Source: Pseudomonadota bacterium (lineage in GTDB: Bacteria; Pseudomonadota; Alphaproteobacteria; Rhodospirillales; Casp-alpha2). From it: a stretch of DNA of 6,249 nucleotides. The translations under genes were made by a program, and so were the position numbers. This document shows, one piece after another, positions 1 to 4,711 of this stretch. Under the pieces are notes generated by a model. It was not told where the DNA came from and did not search any database. It saw nothing but the letters and a program-made list of their open reading frames with translations. Position 1 is the first letter of the stretch. Each line of letters begins with the position of its first letter. The DNA is taken from positions 1-6,249 of the forward strand of contig JAQBZY010000088.1 in assembly GCA_027620395.1 (NCBI GenBank). Direction: 5' to 3'.

Positions 1-1
1 C

Positions 2-1177
2 GCCGCCGATATCGACTACCGACCGAATTCGACAGTCTGGCAGATCGAGGAGAATGGCACGACCTGGAGCACCGATGGCGCCCGGGCGGAAAGTGTCCGA
101 GCCAAGTTCATTCTGCTGGCCACCGGCGCCATGGAGCGGCCGATGCCGATTCCGGGCTGGACCCTGCCCGGCGTCATGACCGCAGGTGCTGCGCAAATCC
201 TGTTGAAATCGGCTGGCATGGTGCCTACCGGCCGGACCATTGTTGCCGGCGCCGGGCCATTGTTGCTGTTGGTCGCCGATCAATTAATCCGCGCCGGCGC
301 GCCGCCGGTCTGCGTCATCGAAACGACCAAGATCGCCGATTATCTCCGCGCCCTGCCGTTGTTGCCGCGCGCCCTTCGAGGCGCCTCGTATCTGCGGAAG
401 GGTCTCGCCATGCGACGCCGCATCAAGGCCGCCGGCGTGCCGTTGATTGGCGGCGCCTCGGAGCTGCATGTCCTTGGCCGCGACAAGGCTGAAGGCTTTT
501 GCTTTACGCTCGGTGGACAGACCCGGGAAATCGCCGTCGACACAGTGTTGCTGCATCACGGCGTGGTTCCAAATACCCAGGCGTCGCGGCAGCTTCGCCT
601 AGCGCACCATTGGGACAGCCAACAACGGTATTGGCAACCCGCCACCGATCAGTGGGGCACGAGCTCGGCCAACAATATATTCATCGCCGGAGATGGCGCC
701 GGTATCCTGGGTGCCAGAGCCGCCGAGGCCTCGGGCCGGATGGCCGCCCTCGAAATTGCCCACCGCCTGAACCGCTTGTCCACTGTCGAAAGAAATCGCC
801 GGGCATTGCGCCAGCATGACGATCGTTTCGATCACGCCGCGATCCGGCCGTTTCTGGACACGCTTTACTGCCCGCCGGCGGAAATTCTCCGCCCTGCCGA
901 CGCCGTCACGGTATGCCGTTGCGAGGAGGTTTCCGCTGGCGCCATTCGCGATGCAGCCCGGCTGGGCGCGCCCGGCCCGAATCAATTGAAGGCGTTCCTC
1001 CGTTGCGGCATGGGCCCATGCCAGGGCCGGATGTGCGGCCTAATCGTGACCGAGATCATCGCCGAGGTGCAAGGACGCAACGCCGAGGATGTTGGCGCCT
1101 ACCGAATCCGACCGCCGTTGAAACCGATCACGCTTGCCGAGTTGGCGGAGATGGACCCGCCCGGTGACGATAAATGA
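2..1177 (+). CDS. FAD/NAD(P)-dependent oxidoreductase with C-terminal BFD-like [2Fe-2S] domain, HcnB / opine oxidase subunit A family (5' partial)
   Basis: The reading frame is open from base 2 with no stop, and the residues before the first ATG (131) are clearly family sequence (FILLATGAMERPMPIPGW). The gene therefore starts outside the window, and ATG 131 is an internal methionine. Counting from base 2 there are 391 residues. Residues about 36-55 carry the ATGA flavoprotein motif. Residues about 80-95 (TIVAGAGPLLLLVA) are a second dinucleotide-binding loop. NIFIAGDGAGILGARAA near residue 225 is the C-terminal FAD-contacting motif. Cysteines 305, 307, 335 and 340 form the CxC-x27-CxxxxC pattern of BFD-like [2Fe-2S] domains, with an extra Cys345 in CGMGPCQGRMC. 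This architecture is typical of HcnB, opine oxidase A and related amine or D-amino-acid dehydrogenase subunits, which pair with a DAO-family partner; that partner is the next gene. Electrons probably pass from the partner flavin through this subunit to a carrier. The substrate is unknown. Family call is firm, specific function is not. Confidence 0.9.
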   Translation, partial: AADIDYRPNSTVWQIEENGTTWSTDGARAESVRAKFILLATGAMERPMPIPGWTLPGVMTAGAAQILLKSAGMVPTGRTIVAGAGPLLLLVADQLIRAGAPPVCVIETTKIADYLRALPLLPRALRGASYLRKGLAMRRRIKAAGVPLIGGASELHVLGRDKAEGFCFTLGGQTREIAVDTVLLHHGVVPNTQASRQLRLAHHWDSQQRYWQPATDQWGTSSANNIFIAGDGAGILGARAAEASGRMAALEIAHRLNRLSTVERNRRALRQHDDRFDHAAIRPFLDTLYCPPAEILRPADAVTVCRCEEVSAGAIRDAARLGAPGPNQLKAFLRCGMGPCQGRMCGLIVTEIIAEVQGRNAEDVGAYRIRPPLKPITLAELAEMDPPGDDK

Positions 1178-2376
1178 CCACCGCTACTGTCGATATGACC
1201 GCAGTCGGTATCGACAAACGCTGGCCGGAGATGCTTGCCACCAAAACCATTTCGACAGATGAGGCCGACATCGCCATTGTCGGCGGCGGATTGCACGGCT
1301 GTTCGATTGCCTTGCAACTTGCTAGGCGTGGCAAACGCGTCGTCGTCTTCGAGAAAGACCATCCAGGCAGGCACGCCTCTGGCGTCAATGCCGGCGGAAT
1401 CAGGCGCCTCGGCCGGCATCCAGCGGAAATTCCCTTGGCCGAGGCGTCGCTGGCGATGTGGCGGCAAATCGAACCGCTGGTCGGTGACGATTGCGGCTTT
1501 CACGCCGTCGGTCAGCTCAAGATCGCAGAATCCAATGCCGATATGGAAATTCTCACCGCCCGCGCCGAGCAAGTGCGCGCGCTTGGCTTCACGCACGAGC
1601 AAATGATCGGTCGTAACCGGCTTCGCGAAATCGTGCCCGATGTCGCCCCACATTGCGTCGGCGGTCTCTGGTGCGAAGATGACGGTGCCGCCGACCCATT
1701 CCGAACGACGGCCGCATTCGCCCGCGCGGCCGCTGCCGCCGGCGCCCGGTTTCGAATCGGCGAGCGCGTCATGGCCGTCAACCGCAGTCGCGGCGCCTGG
1801 CAGATCGAAACCGATGCCGGCACATGCCACGCCGGCGTCTTGGTCAACGCCGCCGGCGCCTGGGGCGGCGAGATCGCCAAAATGCTGGGAGACACGGCGC
1901 CGGTGGTTCCGACCGCCCTGATGATGATGGTGACATCGAGGACCAATAGGTTTTTGACGCCGGTCTGCGGCCTGGCGTCTCGAAAACTGTCCTTCAAACA
2001 GACACCCGAGGGAACGCTCCTGATTGGGGGCGGTCATGTCGGCCGGATCAGTCATGACGGGGAATGCGCCATTCCGGACCCCAAGAAATTCGGATTGAGC
2101 GCCCGCACCGTGATAGATGTCTTTCCTCACCTCCGAAATCTCACCGTCAATCGGACCTGGGCTGGCATCGAAGGGGTAATGCCGGACCAGTTACCGGTTA
2201 TCGGACCGGCGGCAAATGCCGATGTCGCATTTCATGCCTTCGGGTTTTCCGCGCACGGCTTTCAACTTGCCCCAATCACGGGCACGATCATCGCCGACTT
2301 GATCTGTGCCGAACGCAGTTCCCTTCCGATCAACTCATTCGATGTCGGGCGCTTTGCATCCAACACCAACGGGTGA
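1174..2376 (+). CDS. DAO-family FAD-dependent oxidoreductase, HcnC / opine oxidase subunit B-like
   Basis: A complete 400-residue flavoprotein, close to the usual family length. After about 30 N-terminal residues comes the Rossmann FAD loop ADIAIVGGGLHGCS (GxGxxG at 37-42), with Glu60 at the end of the second strand as the expected ribose-binding acid. The block HASGVNAGGIRRLGRHPAEI (68-87) is typical of the clade that pairs with HcnB/OoxA-type subunits. VNAAGAWG (224-231) and PVIGPA...FGFSAHGFQLAP (341-367) are the remaining FAD-contacting motifs. The family oxidises C-N bonds of amino acids, opines, sarcosine or glycine; which one applies here cannot be told. The start is taken at ATG 1174 because ATGA overlaps the upstream stop by 4 bases, implying translational coupling, with a weak GGTGA at 1163-1167. 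ATGs at 1195 and 1231 are in-frame alternatives, since the first 28 residues are not conserved-looking. The 3' end overlaps the opposing senA gene by 42 bases. Confidence 0.9.
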   Translation: MTTATVDMTAVGIDKRWPEMLATKTISTDEADIAIVGGGLHGCSIALQLARRGKRVVVFEKDHPGRHASGVNAGGIRRLGRHPAEIPLAEASLAMWRQIEPLVGDDCGFHAVGQLKIAESNADMEILTARAEQVRALGFTHEQMIGRNRLREIVPDVAPHCVGGLWCEDDGAADPFRTTAAFARAAAAAGARFRIGERVMAVNRSRGAWQIETDAGTCHAGVLVNAAGAWGGEIAKMLGDTAPVVPTALMMMVTSRTNRFLTPVCGLASRKLSFKQTPEGTLLIGGGHVGRISHDGECAIPDPKKFGLSARTVIDVFPHLRNLTVNRTWAGIEGVMPDQLPVIGPAANADVAFHAFGFSAHGFQLAPITGTIIADLICAERSSLPINSFDVGRFASNTNG

Positions 2377-3696
2377 TCGGCGAGATCGATTATAGACTTT
2401 GCATAGCCGAAGGCCGCTAAAGATATCGCTGCGATGCGGCTCGAAATAATTTCGATATGTGCCGTGCATCATTCGTGCCCGCGTCGTCCAGGCGCCGCCA
2501 CGAAGGACCTTGGTGGCGCCGAACAGAAACCGCGAGTAGTCTTCATAGGCGTCGGGCTTAAAGCCTGGATACGGCCCAAAGGTATCCGCGCACCATTCCC
2601 ACACGTTGCCCAGCATTTGCCGGCAGCCAAATGCGCTATCGCCTTCGGGATACGCCGCGACGTCGACGGGCCCCAAAGCATACCCATCCAGATTTGCGCG
2701 AAAGCCTCCATCCGCCGCATTGCCCCAGGGATAGCGGCGCTTGGTTGTCGCCAACCTACCGTCGGCCGACATCTCGCCGAGGGCTGCGACTTCCCACTCG
2801 ACCTCGCTGGGCAAGCGCGCGCCGGCCCATTTCGCGTAGGCGTCGGCTTCATACCAACTAATGTGGATCACTGGCTCGTTCTCCGGCAGCGGCGAGATGC
2901 AGTCGAAACGCCGGATCGCCCACCCGTCGCTGCCGTCGCTGAGCCAATAGCAGGGATGGCCGAGGCCCGTCCGATCGCGCCACGCGATCCCGTCCGCACA
3001 CCAGTATCGATCTTTGACATATCCGCCGTCGGCAACGAACGCGGCAAATTCAACATTCGTGACCGGCGCGTTGGCAATCGAGAACGGCTCAACTTCAACC
3101 ACATACGCCTGCCGTTCATTGTCGAAGGAAAACGGCGCGTCGTCCGGCGCTCCGATCTCAAACCGGCCGCCCGGAATGTCCGCATACCCCGGGTGCGCCC
3201 CGGGACGGCCGAAGCCGGCGCGATCAATGGCCCCCTGCAATACCGGGGTCGGATAGGCCAGGGTCTGGCGGGCCCATAGAAATGCTTCAGTGTGCATGTC
3301 TTCGTGAAAGACGCCGAACTGAGACATAAACAGTGCTTCGTCATCCATATCCCGTTCGATCAGGCAGGCAATGAGCGCGTCCTTGGTCGTTGCCAAATAA
3401 CCAAGCGTATCGGGCATGCTTAGCAGCGGCAGCTCCCAACGGGTCTCGTGGCTGATTTTGATGGAGTCATACAGTGCGTCGGCCTTGTCACCGAGCACGC
3501 TATCGCGGCCCAAATGCGCGCGCAGCACAAAATATTCGTAGAAATAGGCGACATGCCCGATCTCCCAGCGCAGCGGATTGACGGTGTCCAGTTTCGGCCC
3601 CATCAGTTGTTCGGCGTCCAAATCCATGACAAGCTCCAACGTGCGCGCACGTGCATCTTGAATCATTTGGATCAGTTGTGCCGTCGACGTCTGCAT
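2335..3696 (-). CDS. senA: Selenoneine synthase SenA (EgtB-like, DinB + FGE-sulfatase domains)
   Basis: A protein of 453 residues that should join a selenosugar to hercynine in an O2- and non-heme-iron-dependent reaction leading to selenoneine. Numbering below starts at the TTG one codon upstream (3699). The N-terminal DinB-like four-helix domain (about 1-165) carries the EgtB-type three-histidine iron site: His49 in EIGHVAYFYEY, and His132/His136 in FHEDMHTEAF (HxxxHxE). The C-terminal FGE-sulfatase domain (about 172-433) shows IPGGRFEIGA, RLPSEVEWEVAA, MLGNVWEWCAD, VLRGGAW and FSGLRLC. Motifs alone fit both EgtB and SenA; the call as SenA rests on the adjacent SenB-like glycosyltransferase and selenophosphate synthetase. 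The frame begins TTG-ATG at 3699/3696. I prefer ATG 3696; ATG 3666 is also possible. No clear ribosome-binding site is seen before either. About 20 residues follow the normal FGE end and run antisense into the DAO-family gene. Soluble cytoplasmic protein, with no signal peptide or membrane segment visible. Confidence 0.87.
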   Translation of the reverse strand: MQTSTAQLIQMIQDARARTLELVMDLDAEQLMGPKLDTVNPLRWEIGHVAYFYEYFVLRAHLGRDSVLGDKADALYDSIKISHETRWELPLLSMPDTLGYLATTKDALIACLIERDMDDEALFMSQFGVFHEDMHTEAFLWARQTLAYPTPVLQGAIDRAGFGRPGAHPGYADIPGGRFEIGAPDDAPFSFDNERQAYVVEVEPFSIANAPVTNVEFAAFVADGGYVKDRYWCADGIAWRDRTGLGHPCYWLSDGSDGWAIRRFDCISPLPENEPVIHISWYEADAYAKWAGARLPSEVEWEVAALGEMSADGRLATTKRRYPWGNAADGGFRANLDGYALGPVDVAAYPEGDSAFGCRQMLGNVWEWCADTFGPYPGFKPDAYEDYSRFLFGATKVLRGGAWTTRARMMHGTYRNYFEPHRSDIFSGLRLCKVYNRSRRSPVGVGCKAPDIE

Positions 3697-3736
3697 CAAA
3701 TTATATTCACAGCTAAATGCTCAGGTTCCAAGCGCC
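3697..3736. promoter_or_regulatory. Short divergent senA/senB intergenic region with AT-rich core
   Basis: This 40-base gap separates the divergent starts of senA (ATG 3696, minus) and senB (TTG 3737, plus), so both promoters must lie here or inside the opposite gene. Its core is markedly AT-rich against GC-rich surroundings. On the minus strand bases 3705-3700 read TATAAT, a perfect sigma-70 -10 hexamer. On the plus strand the overlapping bases 3702-3707 read TATATT. TTGGAA (3731-3726, minus) and TTGTGC (3676-3681, plus) are possible -35 elements, but both give a 20-base spacer, longer than ideal. A minus-strand transcript from TATAAT would start near 3693, inside the ATG at 3696, so senA translation might begin at ATG 3666 instead, or the box may not be the senA promoter. 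That the gap is regulatory follows from gene layout; the exact elements are conjecture. Confidence 0.4.
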
Positions 3737-4711
3737 TTGAAAATTGGCATCATAACCCCAGCGAAGAAGCATTCCAGGAACGGAAACCGTGCCACCGCGC
3801 TACGTTGGGCGGGCATGCTTCGCGATCACGGGCATTCAGTTCGGATCGATGAGGTCTACGATGGCCGGCCTTGCGATCTGATGATCGCCATCCATGCCTG
3901 GCGCAGTGCCGGCTCGATCAGCCGCTATCGCGAACAGGCCCCAGCCGGCCCCTTGATTGTCGCGCTGGGCGGCACCGATGTGAACACGTTCCTGAAAACG
4001 GATCCGGTGCCGACGCGACGATCCATGGCGATGGCCGATGCCCTGATTTGTCTGCACGGCCTGATCAAGGATGCGTTGCCCTCGACGCTCCATGAAAAGC
4101 TGCATTTGATCCGACAATCGGCGCGGCCGCTGACCCGGCCCCGCCACCCTCGGTCGCGATACTATGGTGTTTGCGTCGTCGGACACCTCAGGGACGAAAA
4201 AGACCCGTTCAGAACGGCCCTGGCGGCGCGGCTTGTGCCGGCGCAATCCAGGTTGCGGGTTCATCATCTAGGCAAGGCGCACGACCACGAGTGGGCGCGC
4301 GAAGCGGCGCGTGAGATGGCGCAAAATCCGCGGTATCATTGGATCGGTGAAGTCGCGAAATGGCGGGTCCGCCGCGAGTTCGAAAGGACTCATCTGATGG
4401 TCATCAGTTCCAATCAGGAAGGCGGCGCGAATGTGGTCTCGGAGGCCATCGCCGCCGGCGTGCCGATCATCGCGTCGGACATCGACGGCAATGTTGGCCT
4501 TCTGGGCAAAGGCTATCGGGGATACTATCCCGTTGGCGACGAGCGTGCGCTCGCCGCCCTGTTGTGGCGGGGCGAGACCGATACTCGATTTTTGCCATCC
4601 CTACAGCGCCAATGCGACAAGCTGTGTCCGTTGTTCACGCCTGAAAGCGAATCCCGGGCCCTTGCCAGGGTCGTGAAAGCCGCGAGCCGCGCCGTTACCA
4701 GGTCAAACTAA
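3737..4711 (+). CDS. senB: Selenosugar synthase SenB (GT-B fold glycosyltransferase)
   Basis: A 324-residue protein expected to transfer selenium from selenophosphate to a UDP-sugar (UDP-GlcNAc in characterised enzymes), giving the 1-selenosugar used by SenA. The N-terminal half is the acceptor Rossmann domain: KIGIITPAKKHSRNGNRATA (2-21) is a nucleotide-fold first strand and loop characteristic of this family, followed by ALGGTDV (76-82). The C-terminal half is the donor domain: VVGHLRDEKDPF (147-158) and SSNQEGGANVVSEAIAAGVP (224-243). The latter contains the EX7E motif of GT4-type retaining-fold enzymes, at Glu228 and Glu236. The start is a TTG because the conserved first strand begins immediately after it and no in-frame ATG occurs before residue 27, which would delete that strand. 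A CAGG at 3722-3725 is only a weak ribosome-binding site. The stop overlaps the opposing selenophosphate synthetase gene by 17 bases. Assignment as SenB rather than a generic glycosyltransferase depends on both the N-terminal signature and the neighbours. Confidence 0.88.
   Translation: MKIGIITPAKKHSRNGNRATALRWAGMLRDHGHSVRIDEVYDGRPCDLMIAIHAWRSAGSISRYREQAPAGPLIVALGGTDVNTFLKTDPVPTRRSMAMADALICLHGLIKDALPSTLHEKLHLIRQSARPLTRPRHPRSRYYGVCVVGHLRDEKDPFRTALAARLVPAQSRLRVHHLGKAHDHEWAREAAREMAQNPRYHWIGEVAKWRVRREFERTHLMVISSNQEGGANVVSEAIAAGVPIIASDIDGNVGLLGKGYRGYYPVGDERALAALLWRGETDTRFLPSLQRQCDKLCPLFTPESESRALARVVKAASRAVTRSN

Noticed and set aside
131..1177. ATG 131 as the true start of the first gene.
   Set aside because: The frame is open back to base 2, and the residues immediately before the ATG complete a conserved flavoprotein motif (LLATGAMERP), so the methionine is internal.
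1099..2130. A 343-codon open frame on the minus strand.
   Set aside because: It lies antisense to the well-supported DAO-family gene, has no recognisable domain, and is Arg/Gly/His-rich in the way expected of GC-rich shadow frames.
2377..2400. Search for a terminator between the DAO-family gene and the conserved end of senA.
   Set aside because: Only short GATC-type self-complementary pieces are present, with no convincing stem and T-run.
2434..3279. A 281-codon open frame on the plus strand.
   Set aside because: It is antisense to senA, whose motifs are unmistakable, and its product has no family features.
2335..3696. Annotation as ergothioneine synthase EgtB.
   Set aside because: Domains and the iron site fit EgtB, but the adjacent SenB-type glycosyltransferase and selenophosphate synthetase, and the lack of egtA/C/D/E neighbours, make SenA the better reading.
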